Shown one piece after another: positions 32,159 to 40,949 of a stretch of 64,000 nt of DNA. The stretch comes from Lentilactobacillus parabuchneri DSM 5707 = NBRC 107865 (GTDB taxonomy: Bacteria > Bacillota > Bacilli > Lactobacillales > Lactobacillaceae). Where the stretch lies: assembly GCF_001435315.1 (NCBI RefSeq), contig NZ_AZGK01000005.1, positions 1 through 64,000 on the forward strand, written 5' to 3'. Positions within the stretch are counted from its first letter, which is position 1. Each line of letters opens with the position of its first letter. The notes under the pieces are model-generated. The model saw nothing but the letters and a program-made list of their open reading frames with translations. It did not search any database and was not told the origin of the DNA. A program made the translations under genes and the position numbers.

Positions 32159-32527
32159 TCACTGAGTTTTATCATCCGGGTGCTTGTGTTTCTTTGGCTG
32201 ATCATACCAACTCGCGTAACTTGTCCGAATCAGATCGGTTACCCAAGTCATGAAAGCTGCCACAAATGCGAACACAATCCAGGAAGTCCAGTCATAGTAG
32301 CTACCCGTTTGTCGCATGACGACCATCCATAACACAAAATAAATGACGTAAAAATTCAATCTCGGCATTCTTAAGTAGCTGGTGACGTAAGCCAGCCCGT
32401 AAATCCCCAGCATCCCATACTGAGTATCTTGAATAGCCGGCTCGTGTTCAACCAAGTTGAGGATAATTCCAAGGCCGACAAAAATAATCAAGAAGTAAGT
32501 TAAATATTTGGGCGAAACGACTTTCAT
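32159..32527 (-). CDS. Small membrane protein, unknown function
   Basis: A 122-residue protein with about four hydrophobic segments (YLTYFLIIFVGLGIILNLV, MLGIYGLAYVTSYL, FYVIYFVLWMVVM, WIVFAFVAAFMTWVTDLI) and a positively charged C-terminus rich in Lys and His. ATG at 32527 is 6 bases behind AAGGAGG; the adjacent ATG at 32530 is too close. It follows tagA by 21 bases and so shares its transcript, suggesting a cell-envelope link. No family recognised. Confidence 0.65.
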   Translation of the reverse strand: MKVVSPKYLTYFLIIFVGLGIILNLVEHEPAIQDTQYGMLGIYGLAYVTSYLRMPRLNFYVIYFVLWMVVMRQTGSYYDWTSWIVFAFVAAFMTWVTDLIRTSYASWYDQPKKHKHPDDKTQ

Positions 32528-32551
32528 CATAAACCTCCTTCATAAGCGTCC

Positions 32552-33295
32552 TTATGAGTGCTTCCGAAATCTTTCCTGAAAGACTTGCCACAAATAACGG
32601 GGAAGAACCATCAACCGACCGATACGGCTGGGTTCTTTAACGACGCGATAAAGCCACTCCAGATGCAGCTTCTGCCAAGATTTTGGTGCCCGCTTAACGG
32701 TTCCGGTCAAGACATCGAATGAACCGCCAATTCCCATCCACAGGCCGTTTGAGGCAATTCGATTTTTATCGATAAATTCTTCCTGCTTGGGGTAGCCAGT
32801 CGCGACAAATACCATATCCGGTTCGGTTCGGCGAACGTCCTTCACGATATTTCGGTCGTCTCCAAAATAGCCGTCGTGGGTGCCGGCAATTTGAAGGTCG
32901 GGATAGTTTTTTTCCACGACTTTGCGTAATTTGCGGATCACGTCGGCTTTGGCACCGATAAAATATGCCGATTTATGGTTGTCATTTCCCCATTCCAACA
33001 GGTGAATAAATAGGTCGTATCCTGTAATTCGCTCTTTGATGGGTGTTTTCAGCATTTTGGCGCCGATGACAATGCCGATGCCGTCGGCGACGATGTAGTT
33101 GGCAGAAGTGATCAGTTTCTGATACGCTGGATGTTCCTTGGCGTACATCACAATTTCCGGATTGGCGGTGACGACAAATGTATTGATGCGCTGATCAATC
33201 TTTTCGTGTAAGACGTTTTGAAAGGCGGTTTCTGTTGTGTTTACAAAGGGAATTCCCAAGATAGACACTTTTTGGCTGTGACTTTGGTTGTCCAT
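32552..33295 (-). CDS. tagA: WecG/TagA family glycosyltransferase
   Basis: This 247-residue enzyme of the WecG/TagA/CpsF family probably adds N-acetylmannosamine to undecaprenyl-PP-GlcNAc, the committed step of wall teichoic acid linkage-unit synthesis. Family marks are FVVTANPEIVMYAKEHP, YIVADGIGIVIGAKML with the catalytic aspartate, MVFVATGYPKQEEFI and GIGGSFDVLTGTVKRAP. It starts at ATG behind GAGGAG. No other teichoic acid genes are in the window, as is usual for a detached tagA. Confidence 0.88.
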   Translation of the reverse strand: MDNQSHSQKVSILGIPFVNTTETAFQNVLHEKIDQRINTFVVTANPEIVMYAKEHPAYQKLITSANYIVADGIGIVIGAKMLKTPIKERITGYDLFIHLLEWGNDNHKSAYFIGAKADVIRKLRKVVEKNYPDLQIAGTHDGYFGDDRNIVKDVRRTEPDMVFVATGYPKQEEFIDKNRIASNGLWMGIGGSFDVLTGTVKRAPKSWQKLHLEWLYRVVKEPSRIGRLMVLPRYLWQVFQERFRKHS

Positions 33296-33341
33296 GATTA
33301 CTCCTCAACAATTAATATCTTTCGAATCACTATCAATGCTT

Positions 33342-33369
33342 TTGTTAATAAACACAAAAATGATAGAAT
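33342..33369 (+). promoter_or_regulatory. pncB promoter
   Basis: TTGTTA (33342-33347), 16-base spacer, TAGAAT (33364-33369) with an extended TGA before it. It lies between divergent tagA and pncB. Confidence 0.55.
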
Positions 33370-33414
33370 ATAAACTAATTATATAACATTTACCTGGGAG
33401 GATAATGACACAAT

Positions 33415-34872
33415 ATGTCAGAACACGATAATTTAACGCTACATACCGATTTTTACGAGATCAACATGATGGCGACATATTTTCAAAAGCATATGGAAAA
33501 CCGCAGGGCAGTCTTCGAAGTCTTTTTTCGAAAGCTTCCTTTTGGCAATGGGTATGCGGTGTTTGCGGGGCTTGAACATATCATCCAGTACATTGAAAAT
33601 TTAAATTTTACTGATGATGATATCGATTATCTGCGAGAAGTTACCGATTATCCCGACAACTTTTTAGAATACTTAAGAAACTTTAAATTTAAGGGCACCA
33701 TCAAATCAGCTTATGAAGGCGACATTGTTTTTGCCAATGAGCCGATTTTACAGGTCGAAGGAACACTTTGCGAGTGCCAATTGGTGGAAACCGCGATTTT
33801 GAATATGGTCAACTACCAGACATTGATTGCGACCAAGGCGTCACGCATCCGAACGGTGGTTGGAGACGATCCGTTGATGGAATTTGGCACCCGGCGCGCC
33901 CAGGAAGTTTCAGCCGCCCTTTGGGGAACCCGGGCTACAATCATCGGTGGATTTAACGCCACGTCCAATGTATTGGCCGGCAAGAAGTTTGGCATTCCCA
34001 TCAGCGGTACTCACGCCCACTCATTGGTTGAGTCATTTGGCAACGACTACGACGCCTTCCATGCCTATGCGCAAACGCATCACGACTGTGTTTTTCTGGT
34101 CGATACCTACGACACGCTTAAAAGCGGGGTTCCAAGCGCGATTAAAGTCGCTAACGAAATGGGCGACAAGATTAATTTTGCCGGCGTCCGACTGGACTCA
34201 GGCGACATGGCCTACCTGTCCAAACGGGTTCGAGAAGTTCTCGACAACGCTGGATATCCCAATACCAAGATCTACGCGTCAAATGATTTGGACGAAACCA
34301 CGATTGCCAGCTTGAAGATGCAGCACGCTAAAATCGACGTGTGGGGCGTCGGTACCAAAGTGATTACCGCTTTTGATCAGCCCGCACTGGGAGCCGTCTA
34401 CAAAATGGTTTCCGTAGAAGACGGCAACGGTAAAATGGTGGATCGGATTAAAATTTCCGGCAACGCAGAGAAGGTCTCAACCCCCGGTAAAAAACAGGTT
34501 TGGCGGATTACCGACGCCAAGGACGGCAAATCAGAAGGCGATTATGTCACCTTAGCCGATGAAGACCCACGCAAAGAAAAGTCGATTTATATGTTCCATC
34601 CAAATTACACGTATATCAACAAGACGGTTGAGAATTTCGATGCCAAGCCGTTACTGAAGCCCATTTTTGAAAATGGCGAGTTGGTCTACGATCGGCCGAA
34701 CTTAAAGCAGGTGGTTCACTACGCCGAAAAAGAATTGGCGTCGTTGTGGCCCGAATACAAGCGGGAATTAAACCCACAAAAGTATCCGGTCGACCTTTCC
34801 CAGAAGTGTTGGGATAACAAGCGAGACATTATTGAAAAAGTCCGCCAGTACGTGCAAGATATCAAATACTGA
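33415..34872 (+). CDS. pncB: Nicotinate phosphoribosyltransferase
   Basis: This 485-residue enzyme joins nicotinate to PRPP, starting the salvage route to NAD. Characteristic segments are LTLHTDFYEINMMATY at the N-terminus, the EFGTRRAQ loop near residue 157, GFNATSNVLAGKKFGIPISG, GTHAHSLVESF with the active-site histidine, and the GVRLDSGDMAYLSK phosphate-binding motif near 256. nadE follows 12 bases later, completing the path. ATG 33415 is behind GGGAGG; an earlier out-of-frame ATG ends after a few codons. Confidence 0.94.
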   Translation: MSEHDNLTLHTDFYEINMMATYFQKHMENRRAVFEVFFRKLPFGNGYAVFAGLEHIIQYIENLNFTDDDIDYLREVTDYPDNFLEYLRNFKFKGTIKSAYEGDIVFANEPILQVEGTLCECQLVETAILNMVNYQTLIATKASRIRTVVGDDPLMEFGTRRAQEVSAALWGTRATIIGGFNATSNVLAGKKFGIPISGTHAHSLVESFGNDYDAFHAYAQTHHDCVFLVDTYDTLKSGVPSAIKVANEMGDKINFAGVRLDSGDMAYLSKRVREVLDNAGYPNTKIYASNDLDETTIASLKMQHAKIDVWGVGTKVITAFDQPALGAVYKMVSVEDGNGKMVDRIKISGNAEKVSTPGKKQVWRITDAKDGKSEGDYVTLADEDPRKEKSIYMFHPNYTYINKTVENFDAKPLLKPIFENGELVYDRPNLKQVVHYAEKELASLWPEYKRELNPQKYPVDLSQKCWDNKRDIIEKVRQYVQDIKY

Positions 34873-34884
34873 TTAGAGGGATGC

Positions 34885-35715
34885 ATGATGAGAGAAAAGC
34901 AACGAGAAATTATTGATGCACTGAAGGTTAAACCTAAGATTGACCCTGAAGAAGAGGTCCGCAGAAGCGTGGACTTTTTGAAGGCCTACCTCAAGAAGTT
35001 TACGTTCTTAAAAACGCTGGTACTTGGGATCTCTGGCGGACAAGATTCGACGTTGGCCGGCAAGCTTTCCCAAATGGCAATTGAAGAACTTCGGCAAGAA
35101 ACTGGGGATGCCAGCTATCAATTTATTGCGGTCCGATTGCCTTATGGAATTCAAGCTGATGAATCAGATGCCTTGGAAGCGATTAGTTACATCAACGCCG
35201 ACCAAGTTGCCCGAGTTGATATTAAGCCGGCAGTTGACGCTGCCGAAAAATCGGTTGAAGATAATCAGATTCAAATCGATGACTTTAACAAGGGAAACAT
35301 CAAGGCCCGCCAACGGATGATTGCCCAGTACGCAATTGCCGGGGCAAAGAAAGGGGCCGTTGTCGGCACTGACCACGCCGCTGAAGCCGTGACCGGCTTT
35401 TACACGAAATTTGGAGATGGGGCTGCCGACATTACCCCGCTTTGGCGTTTGGATAAGGAACAGGGCAAACAATTGCTGAAGCTGCTGGGCGCTCCTGAAC
35501 ATCTCTATCAAAAGGTTCCGACTGCTGATTTGGAAGACAATCGGCCGGCGCTTCCGGATGAAGTTGCCCTCGGCGTTACCTACCAAGACATTGATGCTTA
35601 TTTGGAAGGCCAAGATGTTTCGGTCAAGGCAGCTGAAACGATTGAAGGCTGGTACGACAAGACCCAGCATAAACGCCACACGCCGATTAACGTCTACGAT
35701 ACATTTTGGAAGTAG
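34885..35715 (+). CDS. nadE: NH3-dependent NAD+ synthetase
   Basis: This 276-residue enzyme amidates nicotinate adenine dinucleotide using ammonia. The ATP pyrophosphatase loop [14 protein letters not shown] lies near residues 48-61, [19 protein letters not shown] near 160, and the [15 protein letters not shown] loop near 212. It lacks a glutaminase domain, so it uses free ammonia. Two adjacent ATG codons (34885, 34888) fit the AGAGGG site. It forms an operon with pncB. Confidence 0.94.
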   Translation: MMREKQREIIDALKVKPKIDPEEEVRRSVDFLKAYLKKFTFLKTLVLGISGGQDSTLAGKLSQMAIEELRQETGDASYQFIAVRLPYGIQADESDALEAISYINADQVARVDIKPAVDAAEKSVEDNQIQIDDFNKGNIKARQRMIAQYAIAGAKKGAVVGTDHAAEAVTGFYTKFGDGAADITPLWRLDKEQGKQLLKLLGAPEHLYQKVPTADLEDNRPALPDEVALGVTYQDIDAYLEGQDVSVKAAETIEGWYDKTQHKRHTPINVYDTFWK

Positions 35716-35722
35716 ATATTTA

Positions 35723-35751
35723 GTGACTTTTCATTAGTGGTTAGGTATAAT
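35723..35751 (+). promoter_or_regulatory. Promoter of the cation ATPase
   Basis: GTGACT (35723-35728), 17-base spacer and a perfect TATAAT (35746-35751) place the start near 35758, just at the riboswitch. Confidence 0.6.
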
Positions 35752-35755
35752 TACG

Positions 35756-35852
35756 ATAAATAAAGGGAGTAACCAGCAATTTCGATTGCGATTATCTCGT
35801 CAACGTGAAATACTCGTATTTCCGGGATAAATCTTAAATGGTGAGACTTATG
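35756..35852 (+). promoter_or_regulatory. yybP-ykoY (Mn2+) riboswitch aptamer
   Basis: The conserved pieces appear in order: AAAGGGAGTAAC (35762-35773), the loop TCGTCAACGTG (from 35797), a hairpin GAAATA/TATTTC followed by CCGGG, and the closing GGTGAGACTTAT (to 35851). They match the known manganese-sensing yybP-ykoY class, including the L. lactis yoaB example that also precedes a P-type ATPase. The closing strand of the first helix overlaps the 5' arm of the terminator, so metal binding would prevent termination. Confidence 0.88.
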
Positions 35853-35891
35853 AATTCTTTTAGCGAGGAATTTATGGGTCTCTTTTCTTTT
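35843..35891 (+). terminator. Riboswitch expression-platform terminator
   Basis: GAGACTTATGAATT (35843-35856) pairs with AATTTATGGGTCTC (35869-35882) over 14 bp with three G-T pairs, followed by TTTTCTTTT. Its first arm is part of the aptamer's closing helix. Confidence 0.85.
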
Positions 35892-35905
35892 AGAGGAGGA
35901 AATCA

Positions 35906-38569
35906 ATGAAACAAGAACAAAAACAGTTTTATCAGCGGACGGTCGATGACGTGATGAGCCAAATGAAGGCCAACCCGCGCGGCCTGACTGATCAGGAAGT
36001 CCGGGACCGTCGAGAACAGTTCGGTCCCAATAAATTAACGTCCAAGCGGCGGACAACGATCATCGAAAAGTTTTTTGCCCAGTTCAAGGATTTGATGATC
36101 ATCATTTTGATTATCGCCGCGATTATCGCTGGATTCGCCGGTGAAACGGTGGACGCCATCATTATCCTTGCGGTTGTAATTTTAAACGCGATCTTTGGGG
36201 TATTTCAGGAATCGAAAGCAGAAAACGCGATTGATTCACTCAAAGAAATGTCGGCGCCAATGGCAACGGTTCTTCGAAATGGCGAGTCCCAGTCGGTTAA
36301 AAGCGAGGATATTGTCCCGGGAGACATTGTTCTTCTGGAGGCAGGAGACGTCGTGCCAGCCGATATTCGATTGACTGAAGCTAATTCCTTAAAGATTGAA
36401 GAAGCAGCCCTTACAGGTGAATCTGTGCCCGTTAACAAGCAGGTCACGCCAATTGTTGATCATGATTTACCATTGGGCGACCGAAAAAATCTTGGATTTA
36501 TGAATAGTAACGTCACTTCCGGAAGGGCAGTCGGAGTGGTGATTGGAACCGGAATGAACACCGAAGTCGGAAAGATTGCCCACATGCTCAATACGACTGA
36601 AGAAACCACTACGCCACTTCAGGAAAACCTCAAATCGCTCGGGAAAATGCTGACCGTATTGATTCTGGTGATCGCGGTGATCGTTTTTGGTGTTGGGATG
36701 TGGCGGGGCCAGGAAAGCTTAATTAACATGCTTTTAACCGCCATCTCATTAGCTGTGGCCGCCATTCCTGAAGGACTCCCTGCGATCGTGACCGTGACGT
36801 TGGCGTTGGGAACCCAGCAGATGGCCCGCCACCGTGCGTTGATTCGTAAACTGCCGGCCGTTGAAACCCTTGGCAGTACGGACGTGATTGCCTCTGACAA
36901 GACTGGGACGTTGACCCAGAATAAAATGACGGTTGAAAAAGTCTTCCTAAACGAAAAGTTGACGGATTCAGCAGACGCAACGTTGTCTTTGAAGGATAAA
37001 ATCGCCCAAATCATGGTTTTGAACAATGATACCAAATTTCAGGGCAATGAATTGGCCGGAGACCCCACTGAAACGGCACTGGTATCATTTTATTTAAATC
37101 AGGCCCAGCCGGTTCAACAGTTTATCAACGATCACAAACGACTGGCTGAAATTCCGTTTGACTCCGAACGAAAATTGATGTCAACTTACAATCAAATGGC
37201 CGATGGCAACATCATCATGACCATGAAGGGCGCGCCTGATCAGTTACTGGAACGGGCGACCCAAATCCAAGACGGCGACCAAGTTCGGCCAATGACTGAT
37301 GAAGATAAACAACTAATTAGTCGGACCAACCATGATTTGGCGACTCAGGCACTTCGAGTGTTGGCCTTTGCCTACCGTAATGTTGATCAAGTGCCGACTG
37401 AGTTGACTTCGGCCGCTCAGGAACATGACATGATCTTCGTTGGGTTGATTGGGATGATTGATCCGGAACGGCCGGAAGTCGCCCAAGCGGTTGCCGAAGC
37501 CAAGTCGGCTGGTATCAAGTCGATCATGATTACCGGAGACCACCAGGACACCGCCCAAGCGATTGCCAAACGACTGGGCATATTGGGTCGTGGTGACAAT
37601 CCCGGCGGAAAGGTAATTAACGGCGCCCAACTTGACGAATTATCAGACGCACAATTTAACAAAGAAGTGACCGATATTTCCGTTTACGCCCGGGTTGCCC
37701 CCGAACACAAGGTTCGAATCGTGAAGGCTTGGCAGAAGCAGGGAAAGGTGGTTGCCATGACGGGAGATGGTGTCAATGACGCACCAGCGCTCAAAACTGC
37801 CGATATTGGTGTCGGAATGGGGATTACCGGGACCGAAGTTTCCAAGGAAGCCTCTGACATGGTTTTAGCGGACGATAACTTCGCCACCATCGTGACGGCC
37901 GTCAAAGCGGGACGAAAAGTCTTCGCCAACATTCAAAAGTCACTGCAGTACCTGCTGTCCGCCAACCTCGGTGAAGTATTGACCCTGTTTGTCATGACCA
38001 TGATGGGGTGGCAGATTTTGGCCCCCGTTCAAATTTTGTGGATCAACCTGGTAACGGACACGTTCCCGGCGATTGCACTGGGTGTTGAACCGGCTGAACC
38101 CGGTATCATGAAACGCAAACCACGGGGAAGAACGTCAAACTTCTTATCCGGTGGGATTATGACCAACATTTTGTACCAGGGCTTTTTTGAAGGGTTCATT
38201 ACGCTGGCCGTTTACGCCTTTGCGATTACCAATCCGGTCCACGCGTCAGATGCGCTGGCCCACGCGGATGCGTTAACGATGGCCTACGCCACCCTTGGCT
38301 TAATTCAGCTGTTCCACGCCTTTAACTCCAAAACCATTCACGAGTCCATTTTCAGAGTCGGCTTGTTTAAGAACAAGTTCTTTAATTGGGCTTTGCTGGG
38401 GTCGGCAATCTTACTCATCGGCACAATTGTGATTCCAGGATTCAACAACATGTTCCACGTGACCGAACTCACCGCATCTCAATGGCTGGTGGTTGTCTTC
38501 GCCGGCTTTATGATCGTTGTTGTGTCAGAAGTAGTAAAATATATCCAGAGACATATTTCCCACAAATAA
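35906..38569 (+). CDS. P2-type cation-transporting ATPase, probable Mn2+ (Ca2+) efflux
   Basis: This 887-residue ATP-driven pump of the Ca2+-ATPase type has an N-terminal cation-ATPase domain, TGES actuator motif (ALTGESVPV near 170), membrane segment four with AAIPEGLPAIVT (ion site), phosphorylation site SDKTGTLTQNK near 330, the KGAPDQLLERA nucleotide domain and GDGVNDAPALKTADIG near 620. Segment six keeps WINLVTDTFPAIALG. The Mn2+ riboswitch directly upstream makes manganese export its likely job, as for L. lactis YoaB, though Ca2+ is possible. It starts at ATG behind GAGGAGG. Confidence 0.9.
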   Translation: MKQEQKQFYQRTVDDVMSQMKANPRGLTDQEVRDRREQFGPNKLTSKRRTTIIEKFFAQFKDLMIIILIIAAIIAGFAGETVDAIIILAVVILNAIFGVFQESKAENAIDSLKEMSAPMATVLRNGESQSVKSEDIVPGDIVLLEAGDVVPADIRLTEANSLKIEEAALTGESVPVNKQVTPIVDHDLPLGDRKNLGFMNSNVTSGRAVGVVIGTGMNTEVGKIAHMLNTTEETTTPLQENLKSLGKMLTVLILVIAVIVFGVGMWRGQESLINMLLTAISLAVAAIPEGLPAIVTVTLALGTQQMARHRALIRKLPAVETLGSTDVIASDKTGTLTQNKMTVEKVFLNEKLTDSADATLSLKDKIAQIMVLNNDTKFQGNELAGDPTETALVSFYLNQAQPVQQFINDHKRLAEIPFDSERKLMSTYNQMADGNIIMTMKGAPDQLLERATQIQDGDQVRPMTDEDKQLISRTNHDLATQALRVLAFAYRNVDQVPTELTSAAQEHDMIFVGLIGMIDPERPEVAQAVAEAKSAGIKSIMITGDHQDTAQAIAKRLGILGRGDNPGGKVINGAQLDELSDAQFNKEVTDISVYARVAPEHKVRIVKAWQKQGKVVAMTGDGVNDAPALKTADIGVGMGITGTEVSKEASDMVLADDNFATIVTAVKAGRKVFANIQKSLQYLLSANLGEVLTLFVMTMMGWQILAPVQILWINLVTDTFPAIALGVEPAEPGIMKRKPRGRTSNFLSGGIMTNILYQGFFEGFITLAVYAFAITNPVHASDALAHADALTMAYATLGLIQLFHAFNSKTIHESIFRVGLFKNKFFNWALLGSAILLIGTIVIPGFNNMFHVTELTASQWLVVVFAGFMIVVVSEVVKYIQRHISHK

Positions 38570-38593
38570 AAAGTTAAAAGAAGGACTGATATT

Positions 38594-39025
38594 TTGAAAC
38601 CACAAGATATGCAACGATACGCAAAAGTTGTTTCCGACGTCATCAACGCCACCGAAGAAAACGGCGAAGATTTAAATGCTGACTACGAAACGTTAAGACA
38701 CGCCATTGATCATGACACCATTGCTGATTTGAGCGGCGACAAACTCAAAGCAATTAAGGATCATTTTCAAGCCGGAACCGATCAGTACCAAGATAACGTC
38801 AACAAGCTCCAGCAGGTGGCCGTTCCGGTCAAATTACTGGGCAGACACAAGGTGTTGATTCGCCATTACGAGGACTACGCAAACGCCTGCCAGGCGATGA
38901 CCGACAGTCTTGATCCGGACAATGACACGATTGATACCGACAAGTTCAATCAGTCAGAAAAGGATCAGGAAAGCAGCATTGCCAAGGTGTCCAGCGCAAC
39001 GACGCGGATTATGGGAAGTATTTAG
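38594..39025 (+). CDS. Hypothetical protein downstream of the cation ATPase
   Basis: A 143-residue soluble, acidic, helical protein without a family I recognise. It has no membrane segment or signal peptide; the sequence is rich in Asp, Gln and Lys (KLKAIKDHFQAGTDQYQDNV, LGRHKVLIRHYEDYANACQA). TTG 38594 lies 8 bases behind AAGGA. It follows the ATPase by 24 bases and precedes a terminator, so it is probably cotranscribed under the same riboswitch. Confidence 0.7.
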   Translation: MKPQDMQRYAKVVSDVINATEENGEDLNADYETLRHAIDHDTIADLSGDKLKAIKDHFQAGTDQYQDNVNKLQQVAVPVKLLGRHKVLIRHYEDYANACQAMTDSLDPDNDTIDTDKFNQSEKDQESSIAKVSSATTRIMGSI

Positions 39026-39081
39026 TCAAATATCGATTCGAGTTTGAGCACCTAAATTACTGAGGACATTTTCTGTTCTGA

Positions 39082-39137
39082 AAAAGCCTCCTGATTGCCG
39101 GATGAAAGGTCATTCATCCAGCAGTCAGGAGGCTTTT
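39082..39137. terminator. Bidirectional terminator between convergent genes
   Basis: AAAAGCCTCCTGA (39082-39094) pairs perfectly with TCAGGAGGCTTTT (39125-39137) and GGATGA/TCATCC forms an inner stem. A and T runs serve both the ATPase operon and fetAB. Confidence 0.88.
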
Positions 39138-39206
39138 GTGATACCAACTATCATTTGAAACGGGTATAGCAGCGCGATTGGGCCGGCTCAGCATTTAAGC
39201 GGGCAT

Positions 39207-39977
39207 TCACGATTTCATTGTTCGTAACTGTAAGTCGGCGTTAAAAAACTGTGGGTATGCCAAGTAGCAGGCAATCGTACTGCCGATGCTGGTAGCAGCC
39301 ATCAGCATGAAGGTGACCATGATTTGGTACATGATCGCCTTGGTTGGATCGACGCCGGCAAAAATCAAACCGGACATCATCCCCGGAAGACTGACCAGCC
39401 CAACAGTTTTGGCTGAGTCAACTGTCGGGCTCATTCCCGTTCGAATGGCTTCTCTAACCACATTAATCGCCGTTTGGTAGCGAGTCGCTCCCAGCGCCAG
39501 CTTTTCCAACAGTCCTTGGCGCTTATCGTGAAACTGACTGTTGAGGCTTCTGTAAGCCAGGCCAATAGCGACCATCGCGTTACTGGCAATCATTCCGGAC
39601 ACGGGCACAATCTGGCTGGGAACAAAGGCGATCGCTTTTGCCAACACCAGTAAGCCGATTGTGACGCCAGTGGCCACCGTGATTGCCAGAAGGCTAATCA
39701 CAAACGCATAGGGGATGCCGCGGGCACGTCCCCGAGCGTTCCAGGCGGCGTTAAAGACAATAATTCCTACCATGAGTAGTGTCAGCCAGGCGCGATTGAC
39801 CGAAATGATGTACGTCAAGACGTAACCGACAACCGTCAGTTGGATAACGGCTCGGATGACGCCGATCACCAAATCTTTTTCCAGCCCAATTTTTTCTTTA
39901 AGGCTGATAAAAAACGCCACAGCAACCAAGGCAACCGCAAAAATTAATGCAGTTGGCGTTACAATTAATTGATTCAT
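39207..39977 (-). CDS. fetB: ABC transporter permease, FetB-like (UPF0014)
   Basis: This 256-residue protein has about seven membrane segments and belongs to the UPF0014/YbbM family, of which E. coli FetB exports iron and protects against oxidative stress. Typical are GVIRAVIQLTVVGYVLTYI, the NARGRARGIP loop, PVSGMIASNAMVAIGLAY and LVSLPGMMSGLIFAGVDP. It overlaps the ATPase gene by 4 bases and is cotranscribed with it. Iron as substrate is inferred from family. Confidence 0.87.
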   Translation of the reverse strand: MNQLIVTPTALIFAVALVAVAFFISLKEKIGLEKDLVIGVIRAVIQLTVVGYVLTYIISVNRAWLTLLMVGIIVFNAAWNARGRARGIPYAFVISLLAITVATGVTIGLLVLAKAIAFVPSQIVPVSGMIASNAMVAIGLAYRSLNSQFHDKRQGLLEKLALGATRYQTAINVVREAIRTGMSPTVDSAKTVGLVSLPGMMSGLIFAGVDPTKAIMYQIMVTFMLMAATSIGSTIACYLAYPQFFNADLQLRTMKS

Positions 39978-40624
39978 GCCGTCACCGCCATTTCGCCAGC
40001 AGCGATGGTGATCAGTCGATCAGCCGCTGCTAATTCGGATTCATCATGCGTCACGGTGATGATCGTGACCCCCTGCTTCATGAAATTATTAATCACTTGA
40101 TGGACCGTGTCCTTTGAGTCGGCGTCCAGACCGGTGGTAATTTCGTCTAATAATAATACTTTTGGTGTAAAAATCAGATTCCGAATCAAAGCGACCCGCT
40201 GCTTTTCACCACCTGAAAGCTCTGTGATCGGCTTATCGAGCATATCGTCTGGCAAGTTGACTTCTGCCAGTGCGTTTACCATGCGGTCATGGTCAACTTG
40301 TTCCTGGCGGATTTGGAAGGGAAAGGCCAAATTATCCGCCACAGTTTCGCCAAATAGACTGGGTTGTTGATAACAGTATGAGACCAGGCGGCGGTAAGCA
40401 GTCTTGTCGTAAGTTTCCTGAGGACGACCTGAGAATAAAATCTGACCCTGTGTGGGTGTGAGTAGGGTCGCCAACAATAAGAGCAGGGTACTCTTGCCAG
40501 AACCCGACGGGCCGGTAATGGTTACAAATTCGCCGGGTGCCACCGTGAACGAAATATGCGCTAACAGTGTCCGCTTCGATACCGTCAAACCGACGTCTTG
40601 CAGGTCAAAAATTGTTTCTGCCAT
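39974..40624 (-). CDS. fetA: ABC transporter ATP-binding protein, FetA-like
   Basis: This 216-residue ATPase powers FetB. It has Walker A GPSGSGKST near residue 39, the Q loop YCYQQPSLF, signature LSGGEKQRVAL, Walker B VLLLDEITTGLD and the switch histidine in ITVTHDESE. The ATG follows AGAAGGAG. Pairing with the UPF0014 permease identifies it as FetA rather than a generic ABC protein. Its promoter contains a cre-like box. Confidence 0.87.
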   Translation of the reverse strand: MAETIFDLQDVGLTVSKRTLLAHISFTVAPGEFVTITGPSGSGKSTLLLLLATLLTPTQGQILFSGRPQETYDKTAYRRLVSYCYQQPSLFGETVADNLAFPFQIRQEQVDHDRMVNALAEVNLPDDMLDKPITELSGGEKQRVALIRNLIFTPKVLLLDEITTGLDADSKDTVHQVINNFMKQGVTIITVTHDESELAAADRLITIAAGEMAVTA

Positions 40625-40655
40625 TTCGACTATCTCCTTCTCATTTGATAAGTCG

Positions 40656-40684
40656 ATTGTATAAGATAGCGCTTACAATGTCAC
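40656..40684 (-). promoter_or_regulatory. fetAB promoter with cre-like box in the spacer
   Basis: On the minus strand GTGACA (40679-40684), a 17-base spacer and TACAAT (40656-40661) form a promoter. The spacer holds TGTAAGCGCTATCT (40664-40677), which matches the CcpA consensus TGWAANCGNTNWCA in all but the last position. A repressor there would cover both promoter boxes. Confidence 0.55.
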
Positions 40685-40949
40685 TTAAAGCGATTCTTAA
40701 TTTGTAACTATGACAAATTAGCTTTTTAAAGTAGCTCTTTTTATTTGCCGTTCAGTTGGATTTTACAGCGTCGTCAAAATTACCAAATATTAGACGAAAT
40801 TAATAATGATTCTATTCTGAGACTGATATGGGCAATCTATTTTGTTGATTGGCTGCGAATCATGTTGCAGATTTTAACACGGTTTAAGGCCAATTCAGTT
40901 AGCCCGGCATGCTATAATTAAACGTGACATTATTGACGAGGTGGAATAA

